The notes: a model not told the origin generated them from the sequence alone. A stretch of DNA of 64,000 bases from Hungatella hathewayi (GCA_025149285.1 CP102274.1:4986001-5050000), one strand, 5' to 3'; shown: positions 19,221-28,473, counted from the first letter of the stretch. Translations and numbers: made by a program.

Positions 19221-20387
19221 TTAATAGATTTCAAGCTGAATCTTTGCCACCCAGTCATCCATCATTGAATTTACGTAAGCCCAGTCCGCTTCCTGCGGTT
19301 TATAATGCTCCTTCACCTCTTTGATGATCGGGACCATACTGTCCTCAGCCTTTTTATTCGCAACCATATTGCCGTTTTCCGCTGCATATGCACCGATCAC
19401 TTCCGCACTGCCCAGCCAGTTTGCAAAACGCATGGATTCCTCCACCATTTCCTGGTCTTTATTTGCCACAACGGCAATCTGATTCGTATTCGTAGGCTCT
19501 CCCACCTCGGTATAGACAATCAGTGGTTTTATGTTATAGCTCTCGCTCTTTCCTTTTAATCCGGAGGCAAAGGTAAATGTAATCGGCACTTTGCCGGAGG
19601 CCATATTTCCAAAATCATTCTCTCCCTTTGGGGTCTTATAGCCATTGTCAAAGTAAGCTTTTATCGCCTTCCAGCCCTCGTCGGAAACGCCCAGTTCACC
19701 TGCCGGGTCCAAATACTGGACGAGAATTCCGCCCACGATAGCCCGGTTGGTATTGCCGTCAAAGGTTGTCGGAACCGCGTATTTTCCGTGAAATTCTTCT
19801 TTTTCCCACAGATCCTGGTAACTCTTCGGAGCTGTTTCTTCCGTATAAACATCCGGATTGCAGACCAGCAGCTTGGGCTGAATCTCATAGGACCAGGAAT
19901 ATCCGTTTTCTTTGGAAAGCCCTTTCACATCCTCAGCCCATTCCGGCGTGAACTTTGCCAGGGATCCGGCTTCCGCCATGGCGGTAAACTGATCCTCCGA
20001 AGGCCCCCAGATTACGTTGGTTGTCGGATTATTAATCTCAGATATAACGCGTGCCGTCGCATCTCCCGCTCCCAGCGCTACGATTTCCACATTAAATCCG
20101 GCCTCCTGCGCATGCTCTGAAAGCCAGACGTCTCTTCCGTCGCTGGCATTGTTCGTGACAAGCACAAGCCGTTTGCCGGTCGGCTTCTGGGACAGTACCG
20201 CCTGATTATCTGCAGGCGCCTCCTCTTCGCTGTTCCCCTGTGCCTCCGTCTGCCCTGCATCGGTCTGCTTTGCCGCCTCTGTCTGCGCCGCAGTATCTGA
20301 CGGAACCGCCTCTTTCTTTCCGCATCCTGCTGTACTTACCGCTGCTGCCGCCAAAATTCCAATTAAAACCGCATTTTTCAATTTCAT
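19221..20387 (-). CDS. ABC substrate-binding lipoprotein, FbpA/PhnS-like
   Basis: Extracellular receptor. The signal peptide ends STAGC with the lipid cysteine at residue 22, then an Ala/Glu/Gln linker to about residue 60. The mature domain opens RLVLVTNNASDG and contains the hinge-type segments NNPTTNVIWGPSEDQF and YAVPTTFDGNTN. This is the type 2 fold of Fe(III), thiamine or 2-aminoethylphosphonate receptors. I do not see the paired tyrosines expected of an Fe(III) receptor in a clear place, which mildly disfavours iron. GGAGGAAGAAAA precedes the ATG. It forms an importer with the two genes downstream. Confidence 0.88.
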   Translation of the reverse strand: MKLKNAVLIGILAAAAVSTAGCGKKEAVPSDTAAQTEAAKQTDAGQTEAQGNSEEEAPADNQAVLSQKPTGKRLVLVTNNASDGRDVWLSEHAQEAGFNVEIVALGAGDATARVISEINNPTTNVIWGPSEDQFTAMAEAGSLAKFTPEWAEDVKGLSKENGYSWSYEIQPKLLVCNPDVYTEETAPKSYQDLWEKEEFHGKYAVPTTFDGNTNRAIVGGILVQYLDPAGELGVSDEGWKAIKAYFDNGYKTPKGENDFGNMASGKVPITFTFASGLKGKSESYNIKPLIVYTEVGEPTNTNQIAVVANKDQEMVEESMRFANWLGSAEVIGAYAAENGNMVANKKAEDSMVPIIKEVKEHYKPQEADWAYVNSMMDDWVAKIQLEIY

Positions 20388-20447
20388 TTTTCTTCCTCCA
20401 TTTGATTTAAATTTTTAGCAATTGAATTTTTTCATAAGTGAAATGCC

Positions 20448-21287
20448 TCAATCTGTCATAAAACGCACATACGTCCTGTCATCGAAGCTTGTCTGACCTT
20501 TTTTTACACCCTTGGTCGATAAATATTTCTTATAACAGCCCGGGTCATGAATCAGAATTTCTTTTAAATTCTCTTCTGTCTTTCTCAGAGTTTCTTTCAC
20601 CTCAGGATACCCGTCGCTCGTCAGAATCACTTCATGAGCACCCTCTCTGAGCCGGATCACTTTTATCAGGCTTTCCGGTATGGCCTGTCCATTGAAGACG
20701 GAGTATCCATATTCCGTCGTGTCGTCGTTGGCATAGATTGTCGCCCGCAGAATCCAGGGCAGAATAATTTCCCTTGCAGCATCATGCTCCTCCCATTCTT
20801 CCCGGTACAGACCCGTCGTATTTCTGCGTTCCTGTTCCAGCGTTGAGAGAATCAGGCTGCGCATTTCCGAAAGGACGACATCGCTCTTTTTCGGATTCAA
20901 ATATACCTCGCCATCTACGACCGCCTGACAGTCGCCTATCATCCATATTTCCCTGTAAAAAGCGGAATAGATCACGCAGGCTGCCTGGAGCCCCTTCTCT
21001 CCTCTGTCGTACGGGAAATCAATCTGGTCATAAAATGCAGTAATCTCACCATTCACCCGTTCCACAATCTCTCTCAGCGGTTCATCACCGCGCAGCGTTT
21101 CCAGCACACGGTAAATGATTTCGGAAGCCAGTTTTCCCGTTGTCTTTCCATGATAAAGAAAATCAGTTTTCGATGTAACTCCGTCAATTACCGCAATATA
21201 ATTTTCTGATTGAAAAAAGGCGTCTTCGCACAACCGCTCATTTACCTTGCCTTTTTTAAACGTTTCCAGAATTTTTATTGCCACCAC
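20448..21287 (-). CDS. PP2C-like metal-dependent phosphatase
   Basis: Divergent 279-residue PP2C/SpoIIE-superfamily phosphatase. Motifs: NERLCEDAFF followed by IAVIDGVTSK (the two metal-binding aspartates of motifs 1 and 2), WMIGDCQAV (motif with GD), EVILTSDGYPEV (SDG motif) and SFDDRTYVRF (final DD metal ligand). All metal ligands seem kept, so activity is likely, but the chain is distant from the Ser/Thr phosphatases PrpC and SpoIIE, and a small-molecule substrate is possible. The start is one of two adjacent GTG codons very near AGGGGG, so the exact start is unsure. It lies between MgtC and the binding-protein gene in one operon. Confidence 0.7.
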   Translation of the reverse strand: MVAIKILETFKKGKVNERLCEDAFFQSENYIAVIDGVTSKTDFLYHGKTTGKLASEIIYRVLETLRGDEPLREIVERVNGEITAFYDQIDFPYDRGEKGLQAACVIYSAFYREIWMIGDCQAVVDGEVYLNPKKSDVVLSEMRSLILSTLEQERRNTTGLYREEWEEHDAAREIILPWILRATIYANDDTTEYGYSVFNGQAIPESLIKVIRLREGAHEVILTSDGYPEVKETLRKTEENLKEILIHDPGCYKKYLSTKGVKKGQTSFDDRTYVRFMTD

Positions 21288-21310
21288 CCCCTGTCATGTT
21301 TTATGATCTG

Positions 21311-21994
21311 TCAAACAACAATCTTTGTTATGTCTCTGTCCTCGGTCAATGCGGCGGTCATATCTGCGGCGTCATAGTCTTTTGAAGCGCTGATCATCGT
21401 CTGAAGCTGAATTTTTTCGCCCATCCGCCTTGTTTCCATGGCCAGGATCCGATACCCCCTCTCCTCACACAGCTTTTTTACATAGCCTGTTGTCTCTCTG
21501 CTTTTTTGAATGTCATCTATGTACTCGACGATTATCTTCCTGTCCTCTTCCTGCTTATCCGCCAGCACTCCGCGGCGGCCCAGAAAGACTTCCACCAGAA
21601 TAATCATTGCCGTTGTTATCACTCCGATCAGATACATGCCCGCGCCTTCTGCCATGCCTACTCCGACGGTGGCCCAGATTCCGGCCGACGTCGTCAATCC
21701 GCTTACCCTGTTATTCTTAAACAGGATTACGCCCGAACCGATGAAGCCGATGGCGGTTACCACCCCCGCGGCCACACGCGACGGATCCAGCTTGATATAT
21801 TCCCCCAGCACATCGTAAAATCCATATTTCGATATGATGATCATCAGCGCGGACGAGACCGCTACAATCACATGGGTTTTACTGCCGGCCGCCTTATTCC
21901 TGTTTTTACGCTCATACCCGATCACCCCGCCGCATATGCCGGCGGCCAGAATTCTGAGCACATACTCCAGTTCTGTCATAACGGCAAGACTCAT
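21311..21994 (-). CDS. MgtC/SapB family membrane protein
   Basis: A 227-residue inner-membrane protein with four to five helices. Family features are GICGGVIGYERKNRNKAAGSKTH near residue 20, VAAGVVTAIGFIGSGVI and a following GLTTSAGIWATVGVGMAEG. The C-terminal 75 residues form a soluble ACT-like tail. Relatives take part in magnesium homeostasis, and in Salmonella MgtC restrains the F-ATP synthase; transport itself is not shown. It is the first gene of the six-gene minus-strand operon, only 23 bases ahead of the phosphatase, an unusual companion. Confidence 0.88.
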   Translation of the reverse strand: MSLAVMTELEYVLRILAAGICGGVIGYERKNRNKAAGSKTHVIVAVSSALMIIISKYGFYDVLGEYIKLDPSRVAAGVVTAIGFIGSGVILFKNNRVSGLTTSAGIWATVGVGMAEGAGMYLIGVITTAMIILVEVFLGRRGVLADKQEEDRKIIVEYIDDIQKSRETTGYVKKLCEERGYRILAMETRRMGEKIQLQTMISASKDYDAADMTAALTEDRDITKIVV

Positions 21995-22261
21995 ACTTTA
22001 TCCCTGCTTTCTTTTATTTACTCTTTCCTGTATAGTCTTAGTATACTTCCACAGCGCCCTGCTTAACAGATAGGAAACGCTACAATACATTGCGTTTTAT
22101 CTCCTAAATAAGTGTAACTTTTATTGAATTTTACAATTGGGCTGTTTCGTTATTTTAAATTTTACATAAATTATGGCAACATTTTACCGATACTCTTCTG
22201 TACTGCTCGTTTATATTTTAACACTTTCACCATATCACATTTTTCTTTGCAGTAATACAAA

Positions 22262-22290
22262 TTGCAATTTTCTTAGTGAACGGATATAAT
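22262..22290 (+). promoter_or_regulatory. Sigma-A promoter of the AraC regulator gene
   Basis: TTGCAA, a 17-base spacer and TATAAT (22285-22290), about 48 bases before the start codon. The rest of the 343-base divergent region (21995-22337) is AT-rich; no other element is clear. Confidence 0.65.
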
Positions 22291-22337
22291 GGATACAGAC
22301 TGAAAACCATGAGGAAGGAAATCAGGAAAGAAAGGGG

Positions 22338-23228
22338 ATGTTTGAAATAAAGAAAAAATCGGAACCGATGCCTTACTATCATAAACCGCCCATGCGGTTT
22401 CGCGATTTTGAGATTCATTACAACCGGGACTACTCCTTAAACCATATCGTGAGAAATAAGCACAGTTATTATGAATTCTATTTTTTGATTTCAGGAGATG
22501 TCACTTATTACATCGAAGACAGGGAGTTTGATTTAAAGCCGGGCGCTATCATACTGATCGCACCGGAACAGTACCATCAGGCCACGATCAATACCCGGAC
22601 GGGACAGGCGTATGAGCGCTACGTTCTGTGGCTGGACCCCGAATATCTAAAGCGGCTGTCCACGGATAAGTCGGATCTGCTGCTGCCATTTCAAAAGACT
22701 TATATTACAAGTGCGCATATTCAGCTGACCAGAGATATGCAGATTCTGATCAACAATCTGCTGGAAATGATTTTGACCAGCTCCGTCTCTCAGGAGTACG
22801 GCGCCGATCTTCTCACAAATTCCTATATTATAGAGCTTTTAGTCCACATTGCCAGGATGAAGCTGTTCCAGCAGGATACGTACTTAGACCAGCGGCTCAA
22901 CGATAATCCGGAAAACAGCCCCATCATCACCAATACTCTCAACTATATCAACAGCCACATCTATGAGGATATCAGGATTCAGGACATTACCGACTATCTC
23001 TACATCAGCCGCTCCTATCTGTCCAGGGTATTCAACGAGGAGATGGGGCTTTCCGTCCACCAGTTCATCGCAAAAAAGAAGCTGTTTCTGGCCAGACAGG
23101 ATCTGCTCGGCGGGACGCCTGTAAAGGAGATCTGCCAGAAGTACAGTTTTGGAAATTACAGTTCTTTTTACCGGGCCTTCCGGACGGAATTTGGACAGTC
23201 ACCAAGGGCTGTCAGAAAAAATGTTTAA
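22338..23228 (+). CDS. AraC-family transcriptional regulator with cupin sensor
   Basis: Cytoplasmic DNA-binding regulator, 296 residues. An N-terminal cupin-like domain (about residues 20-110, with LKPGAIILIAPEQYHQA) likely binds a small ligand. A C-terminal pair of AraC helix-turn-helix motifs (about 195-295) includes RIQDITDYLYISRSYLSRVF and VKEICQKYSFGNYSSFYRAF. It stands alone between the divergent MgtC operon and the MATE unit. Its target is unknown; either neighbour or a distant sugar gene is possible. Confidence 0.9.
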   Translation: MFEIKKKSEPMPYYHKPPMRFRDFEIHYNRDYSLNHIVRNKHSYYEFYFLISGDVTYYIEDREFDLKPGAIILIAPEQYHQATINTRTGQAYERYVLWLDPEYLKRLSTDKSDLLLPFQKTYITSAHIQLTRDMQILINNLLEMILTSSVSQEYGADLLTNSYIIELLVHIARMKLFQQDTYLDQRLNDNPENSPIITNTLNYINSHIYEDIRIQDITDYLYISRSYLSRVFNEEMGLSVHQFIAKKKLFLARQDLLGGTPVKEICQKYSFGNYSSFYRAFRTEFGQSPRAVRKNV

Positions 23229-23293
23229 GAGGCTAAAGGGGCTGCGGGCACCGAAGAGGGGCGGAACTGTAGTGCAATACGGGAAAAAAGGGA

Positions 23294-23322
23294 TTGACAC
23301 ACGTTTTTTTTTGTGTTATTAT
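23294..23322 (+). promoter_or_regulatory. Consensus sigma-A promoter of the MATE gene
   Basis: Perfect -35 TTGACA (23294-23299), 17-base T-rich spacer, and -10 TATTAT (23317-23322). Transcription should begin near 23329, giving a leader of about 120 bases before the MATE start codon. Confidence 0.8.
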
Positions 23323-23365
23323 GCCTTCATCAGATAAAAAAGAATAGTTTTATCCCATTTTAAGG

Positions 23366-23418
23366 AACCATATGGTTTACTGTTTCTGGAACTAAACAGC
23401 CCGCCATATGGTTTTTTT
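23366..23418 (+). promoter_or_regulatory. Structured terminator leader, candidate guanidine-IV riboswitch
   Basis: The leader folds into a long hairpin. The outer stem is AACCATATGG (23366-23375) with CCATATGGTT (23404-23413); the inner stem is CTGTTT (23380-23385) with AAACAG (23394-23399) around loop CTGGAACT; seven T follow directly. The short leader, the terminator built into the structure and the MATE gene downstream fit the guanidine-IV (mepA) riboswitch class known from Clostridia. I cannot align it to the consensus here. The alternative is an ordinary attenuator of unknown ligand. Confidence 0.5.
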
Positions 23419-23450
23419 GTTGCCATTTTTTCAATCAGGGAGGTTATTTT

Positions 23451-24782
23451 ATGCAGAACAAACAGGATTTTATGAAGACAAAACCGGTTTTTCCACTTTT
23501 ATTGTCCATGGCGGCGCCGATGGTGCTGTCCATGCTGATTCAGTCGCTTTACAACATTGTAGACAGTATCTTTGTGGCCCGGCTGGGAACGGAGGCGCTT
23601 ACTGCGGTCTCTCTCGTTTACCCGCTCCAGAATATTGTCCTGTCGCTTTCCGTGGGTGTGGGCGTCGGTATCAATTCGGTCATCGCCAGAAGACTTGGTG
23701 AACAGAAAGCGGAGGAAGCCAACAAGGCCGCCTCGATTGGTATGGGACTGACCTTTTTGCACTGCATTCTGATCATCCTTTTCGGTTTGCTGGCAACGAG
23801 GCCGTTCCTCTCCATCTTTACTTCTGATGAACAGACGCTTCAATGGGCCTGCCGCTACTCATACATCGTCCTGTGTTTCTCCGCAGGCAGTCTGATTCAT
23901 ATTTGCTTTGAAAAAATATTCCAGTCTGTGGGAGCCATGTTCCTGACGATGATTTCCCTGCTGGTTGGTTGTATTACGAATATTATTCTCGATCCGATCC
24001 TGATTTTCGGATTGTTCGGCCTTCCCGCCCTGGGCGTCACCGGTGCAGCAGTCGCAACAGTGATCGGGCAGTTCTGCTCCCTGTTCGTTTATCTTGTGAT
24101 ATATGCAAGAAAAGATATCGGTATTAAAATTAGTCCGAAATACTTTTCTCTGGATAAAAATACGATTTTGCAGATTTACAGCGTGGGAATCCCCTCTTCC
24201 CTGATGCTGGCAGCACCTTCCCTCATGTCGGGTGTTCTGAATTTTATGCTGACCGGATTTTCCGATATTTACGTGGCGATTCTCGGTATTTACTTAAAGC
24301 TGCAAACATTCCTTTACACGCCTGCCTCCGGTATCGTCCAGGCGCTCCGGCCGATCGCGGGTTATAATTACGGGGCCGGCGAACGGGAGCGGCTTCACAA
24401 AATAATCCGCTGCAGCATGCTGCTGGTTGCCGCCATCATGGCAGCCGGAACCGCTGCGGCCCTCATATTCCCGGAACAGATCTTCTCTATATTTATTGAT
24501 GACGCCGCTCTGATCGGTCCGGGCAGCACCGCACTGCGCATCATCTGCCTCGGCTTCCTCGTATCCTCCGTCAGCGTCGTATACGCCGGAGTGTTTGAGG
24601 CACTGGGCTGCGGCAAAAAATCACTGCTGATCTCGCTGATACGGCAGATTATCATCATCATTCCCCTGGGCTTTATCCTGTCCCGAATCTGGGGGCCGGT
24701 CGGTATCTGGGTATGCTTTCCAATCGCAGAATTCCTGGCGGCCGGGACGGCGCGTTTTATGGTGAAAAAACAGAATATTTGA
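23451..24782 (+). CDS. MATE-family multidrug/cation exporter
   Basis: Twelve-helix MATE antiporter of 443 residues that would export organic cations using a sodium or proton gradient. N-terminal family segment GTEALTAVSLVYPLQNIVLS and the internal half-repeat around ALRPIAGYNYGAGE are clear. The ATG follows GGAGG by seven bases. It sits alone behind its own promoter and terminator-type leader, so expression is probably controlled in the leader. If the leader is a guanidine-IV element, the natural substrate could be guanidinium. A bidirectional terminator follows. Confidence 0.93.
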   Translation: MQNKQDFMKTKPVFPLLLSMAAPMVLSMLIQSLYNIVDSIFVARLGTEALTAVSLVYPLQNIVLSLSVGVGVGINSVIARRLGEQKAEEANKAASIGMGLTFLHCILIILFGLLATRPFLSIFTSDEQTLQWACRYSYIVLCFSAGSLIHICFEKIFQSVGAMFLTMISLLVGCITNIILDPILIFGLFGLPALGVTGAAVATVIGQFCSLFVYLVIYARKDIGIKISPKYFSLDKNTILQIYSVGIPSSLMLAAPSLMSGVLNFMLTGFSDIYVAILGIYLKLQTFLYTPASGIVQALRPIAGYNYGAGERERLHKIIRCSMLLVAAIMAAGTAAALIFPEQIFSIFIDDAALIGPGSTALRIICLGFLVSSVSVVYAGVFEALGCGKKSLLISLIRQIIIIIPLGFILSRIWGPVGIWVCFPIAEFLAAGTARFMVKKQNI

Positions 24783-24839
24783 TGTGGTAAAAAGAGTTAT
24801 CATTTCGCCTGCACACTTCGATTTGCACAGAAATGACAA

Positions 24840-24870
24840 AAAATCCGATGTGCCCAGCACATCGGATTTT
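24840..24870. terminator. Bidirectional intrinsic terminator
   Basis: Stem AATCCGATGTGC / GCACATCGGATT (12 bp) with a 3-base loop, flanked by A-runs on the left and T-runs on the right, so it serves the MATE gene from one side and the aldo/keto reductase operon from the other. Confidence 0.85.
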
Positions 24871-24900
24871 CCCTTTAAAAGCCTGTTTTCGCCCCGTCAT

Positions 24901-25902
24901 TTATACTTCTGTTTCGTCATACAAAATCTCATCAATCCTTCTCAATTCCTCTTCCGTAAACGCCATGTTCTCCATCGTCTTTAAATTCTCCACGATCTGT
25001 TCGGTACGGCTTGCCCCGATTATCACAGATGTCATACCCTTCTTCTGAAGAACCCAGGCCAAAGCCATCTGAGCCAGGCTTTGGCCGCGTCCGTCGGAAA
25101 TCTCCATCAGACGCTTTGTAATCACCTCCACGGAACCGGTCACATGATTTGCATTTAAAAATACACTTGCCCCGGCTGCTCTGGAGTCTGCCGGAATTCC
25201 ATTTATGTACTTGCCGGTCAGTATCCCCTGTGCAAGAGGTGAAAATGCGATCGCCCCCACGCCGTGCCTGTTCAGCACATCGAGAACCGCTTCATTCTCC
25301 CTGTGAATCATTGACATCTGCATCTGGTGAATCAGACAGTGTATCCCCATTGTGTCAAGCATCCGAACCGCATCTTCCGTCTGCTCCGCGTTATAATTGG
25401 AAATTCCCACGTATAACGCCTTTCCGCTCTTAACAATTCCCGCCAGAGCGTCCATCGTCTCTTCCAGCGGGGTATCCAGGTCCGGTCTGTGGTGGTAGAA
25501 AATATCCACATAATCCAGCTTCATGCGTTTCAGACTCTGGTCCAGAGACGCCACCAGATTCTTCTTCGATCCCCATTCCCCGTATGGTCCGGGCCACATA
25601 TAATAGCCGGCCTTTGTGGAAATAATCATTTCATCCCGATAAGGCTTCAATTCCTCTGTCATCACACGTCCGAAGGTTTCTTCCGCGCTCCCCGCCTCCG
25701 GACCATAGTTATTTGCCAGATCGAAATGTGTAATTCCCCTGTCAAAGGATTCCAGCAGCATCTCCCGGCATCCGGTAAAATCCGATGTATTCCCAAAATT
25801 ATGCCACAGTCCCAGCGACAGGGCTGGAAGAAGCAGGCCGCTCTTTCCGCACCGGTTGTATTTCATGGTCTCATACCGTTCTGCCTTTGCAATGTACTCC
25901 AT
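24901..25902 (-). CDS. Aldo/keto reductase, YghZ/AKR14-like
   Basis: NADPH-dependent reductase of about 333 residues with the (beta/alpha)8 fold. The catalytic tetrad is visible: Asp and Tyr in FDLANNYGPEAG, Lys in STKAGY and His in YHHRPD. The cofactor-binding C-terminus reads SVIIGASRTEQIVENL. Closest in style to the L-glyceraldehyde 3-phosphate/methylglyoxal reductases (YghZ). The start is taken at the ATG six bases after GGAGG; six upstream codons are rejected. It is the last gene of the second ABC operon, after the aldolase, and could reduce an aldehyde such as lactaldehyde released by it (inference). Confidence 0.9.
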   Translation of the reverse strand: MEYIAKAERYETMKYNRCGKSGLLLPALSLGLWHNFGNTSDFTGCREMLLESFDRGITHFDLANNYGPEAGSAEETFGRVMTEELKPYRDEMIISTKAGYYMWPGPYGEWGSKKNLVASLDQSLKRMKLDYVDIFYHHRPDLDTPLEETMDALAGIVKSGKALYVGISNYNAEQTEDAVRMLDTMGIHCLIHQMQMSMIHRENEAVLDVLNRHGVGAIAFSPLAQGILTGKYINGIPADSRAAGASVFLNANHVTGSVEVITKRLMEISDGRGQSLAQMALAWVLQKKGMTSVIIGASRTEQIVENLKTMENMAFTEEELRRIDEILYDETEV

Positions 25903-25950
25903 TTCTCGCCTCCGTCTCATTATCGTAAGTTTCTTTATCGTATTACAGTA

Positions 25951-26724
25951 CTAGAAATCCGCCAGTTCGTCAAAATTACGCTTTAACCCATCGGCCAGAA
26001 CTCTGGCATCCTGTCCGAATACCACCCACTGGATTCCCTTGCTCACAGCCTTTGCTGCCTCTTCCCTCGTCGCTCCGATGGCCGCTCCCAGAGTCAGGCC
26101 TTTGGCCCTGACCCGTTTACAGATATCGTCATAGACCGCTGAGAGTTCATACTGCTTCTCACCTGTCTGGCCATTAATAGACCTTCCTAAGTCCGCGGCT
26201 CCAATGAACAGGGAATCAATTCCCTGCACTTCCATGATTTCATCCAGATTTTCGTATCCCTCCAGCGTTTCTATCTGCATGATCTTAAGCACACGGCCAT
26301 ATGCAGTCTGAATATACTCATCCTCGTTGATCAGTCCATACCGTATGGCTCTGATCGGTCCCTGGCCGCGCACTCCGCCATAATCGGGATAGGAGCAGGA
26401 ACGAACCGCCTCCTTCGCAACCTCTGCGCTGTTCGTGAACGGAAAGATAATTCCATCCGGTCCCATGTCAAGGATCGCCTTCATGGCTTTCGCATCCACT
26501 CCCGGCACTCTGACAAATGCGGCACAGCCCGCCCCCTGAGCAGCCACGATGTGATGAAAGATTTCCTGTCTGTCCAGTGGTCCGTGTTCCGCATCAATCC
26601 ACACGTAATCGTAACCAATATACCCGGCCATCTCACTTACCATGGGATCAGCCATATTCAAGAAGAATCCTTTTACCAGCTTTCCTGCTGCTATCTTTTC
26701 TCTGATTCTGTCAGCATGATTCAT
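25951..26724 (-). CDS. HpaI/HpcH-family class II aldolase
   Basis: A 257-residue metal-dependent pyruvate aldolase. Motifs: VKGFFLNMADPMVSEMAG, the family signature DYVWIDAEHGPLDR with the catalytic His, and metal ligands Glu in QIETLEGYENL and Asp in GAADLGRSI. Relatives split 4-hydroxy-2-oxoheptanedioate, 2-keto-3-deoxy-glucarate (GarL) or 2-keto-3-deoxy-L-rhamnonate (RhmA/YfaU). Which of these applies is not readable. In this operon of sugar-type permeases plus aldo/keto reductase, cleavage of a 2-keto-3-deoxy sugar acid to pyruvate plus an aldehyde is the likely step. Confidence 0.9.
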   Translation of the reverse strand: MNHADRIREKIAAGKLVKGFFLNMADPMVSEMAGYIGYDYVWIDAEHGPLDRQEIFHHIVAAQGAGCAAFVRVPGVDAKAMKAILDMGPDGIIFPFTNSAEVAKEAVRSCSYPDYGGVRGQGPIRAIRYGLINEDEYIQTAYGRVLKIMQIETLEGYENLDEIMEVQGIDSLFIGAADLGRSINGQTGEKQYELSAVYDDICKRVRAKGLTLGAAIGATREEAAKAVSKGIQWVVFGQDARVLADGLKRNFDELADF

Positions 26725-26770
26725 TCTATTTTCATCTCCATTTCTGTCCGAATTTTACGGACTCTTTTTT

Positions 26771-27607
26771 TCAACCCTTAACCGCTCCCAGCGTCACGCT
26801 CGATAAAAACTTATCCTGGAACATAAGGAATACAATAATAAGCGGGATTGTCACCAGCGTACAGCCGGAGAGCACCAGTTCCCACGGTACCGACCGGGCG
26901 GAATCCGTCTCATTTAAAGTCGGCAGGATAACCATAATCGGCATCAGTTTCTGCTTCGTCAGCATCATCTTCGGATACAGCAGCTCATTCCATTTGCTTA
27001 AAAACTGCAGAATTGCAAGCGCACCGATGGAGGGGGAAGAAATCGGAAGAACGATCTTAGAGAAGATTCTCCACTCCCCGGCTCCGTCGATTCTCGCAGC
27101 CTCAATCAGAGAATCCGGAATCGACATCATATACTGGCGCATCAAAAACATGGCAAATACATTGGCCGCCCCCGGAATGATCTGCACCCGGTAGGTATTC
27201 AACCACTTCATTTTGGAAAAAATCAGATACAGCGGCGTGATGTTTAACTCGGCCGGTATCATCATGGTGATAAGGAGCAGCAAAAACAACACATTTCTGC
27301 CGCGGAATTTGAACTTTGCAAATGCATACCCCGCCATGGAGGCCAAAAGGCAGGACAGCGCCGTATAACTGGCCGCCACAAAGATGGAATTGCCAAAGGT
27401 TCTTAAGATCAAGCCGGAATTAAAGCTTAAAAGGCGCTTAAAATTCGCCAGTGTCGGATGGACCGGAAACCCGGCAGAGTTTGTATACAGCTCCTGGGAA
27501 GTCTTTAAAGAGCCGGTAATCATGATAAACACCGGAAACACTGCTATAAAACATGCAAAGATAACAACGGCATTCAGCAGAACCGCTTTCCCCTGTCTTT
27601 TCGTCAT
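26771..27607 (-). CDS. Carbohydrate ABC permease, MalG type (second locus)
   Basis: Second permease of this importer, 278 residues and six helices. The EAA-type loop reads EAARIDGAGEWRIFSKIVLP, and the C-terminus FLSSVTLGAVKG is typical. Its ATG overlaps the MalF-type stop by four bases. The aldolase gene follows after 46 bases, tying transport to catabolism. No ATPase is encoded nearby, as in the first sugar locus. Confidence 0.92.
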   Translation of the reverse strand: MTKRQGKAVLLNAVVIFACFIAVFPVFIMITGSLKTSQELYTNSAGFPVHPTLANFKRLLSFNSGLILRTFGNSIFVAASYTALSCLLASMAGYAFAKFKFRGRNVLFLLLLITMMIPAELNITPLYLIFSKMKWLNTYRVQIIPGAANVFAMFLMRQYMMSIPDSLIEAARIDGAGEWRIFSKIVLPISSPSIGALAILQFLSKWNELLYPKMMLTKQKLMPIMVILPTLNETDSARSVPWELVLSGCTLVTIPLIIVFLMFQDKFLSSVTLGAVKG

Positions 27608-28473
27608 TCCTCATCACCTCCCAAAACCTTCAGCTGAACCAGTGTCAGAACCAGAATCACTGCCACCAGAATCCACCCGGCTGCAGACGCCATTCCAAAC
27701 TGGCCCCCCGACATACTGTTGATGATCAGGTTGATATAGGGCGCAACCTTCATAGACGGATCGTAGTTCTGTGCAAGCAGCAGATTCGGCTCCGTATAGA
27801 TTTTAAAGGAACCAATGGCGTTGGTGATAAATGCCACCATGAATGTGGGCTTCATCATCGGAAGAATAATATGCCACAGGTTCTGGAGCCCGCTGGCTCC
27901 ATCGATGGAGGCCGCCTCCGTGATATCCTCTCCGATCGTCGTCAGGCCTGATAAGTAGATGATAAAATACCAGCCGATGCCGCGCCATGACAGAAGTACC
28001 ACGACAGTCCAGCGCATCCAGGCCGGATCTGTCAGAAACGGAATTGTCTTTCCAAGTATCTGGTTGATAACGCCGACTCTCTCACCGAAAATAATTTTGA
28101 AGCAGAGGGAACTCGCAACTACCGCACAGATCTGCGGCAGAAAAATAAGCGGTTTATAGATGGAACGCATTTTTCCCGCACTTTTTGACTTAACGGCCAG
28201 AGCAAGCAGAAACGAGAACGCCATCGTCGGAATAAAGCTGAAAATAAAGTAAAAGACTGTATTCCCCAGACATTTCCACATTGTATCGTAATGAAAAAGA
28301 TTTTTATAATTTTGCAGTCCCACCCATTTTGCCGCGCCGTATCCGCTGTATTTGAAGAAGCTTAAGCCCAGGGAGTAGAGGGCCGGCCAGAGAAAAAACA
28401 GCAGATAAATTACCATAAACGGCAGCAGAAACAGATAGGGGACGGCGGTTTTCTTTAATTTATACCGGTTCAA
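27604..28473 (-). CDS. Carbohydrate ABC permease, MalF type (second locus)
   Basis: First permease, 289 residues. It begins from a TTG ten bases after GGAGG with MNRYKLKKTAVPYLFLLP, a normal MalF-type start. The EAA-type loop is TEAASIDGASGLQNLWHIILP. It is preceded by a hairpin between it and the binding-protein gene, which probably keeps permease levels below receptor levels. Confidence 0.91.
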   Translation of the reverse strand: MNRYKLKKTAVPYLFLLPFMVIYLLFFLWPALYSLGLSFFKYSGYGAAKWVGLQNYKNLFHYDTMWKCLGNTVFYFIFSFIPTMAFSFLLALAVKSKSAGKMRSIYKPLIFLPQICAVVASSLCFKIIFGERVGVINQILGKTIPFLTDPAWMRWTVVVLLSWRGIGWYFIIYLSGLTTIGEDITEAASIDGASGLQNLWHIILPMMKPTFMVAFITNAIGSFKIYTEPNLLLAQNYDPSMKVAPYINLIINSMSGGQFGMASAAGWILVAVILVLTLVQLKVLGGDEE

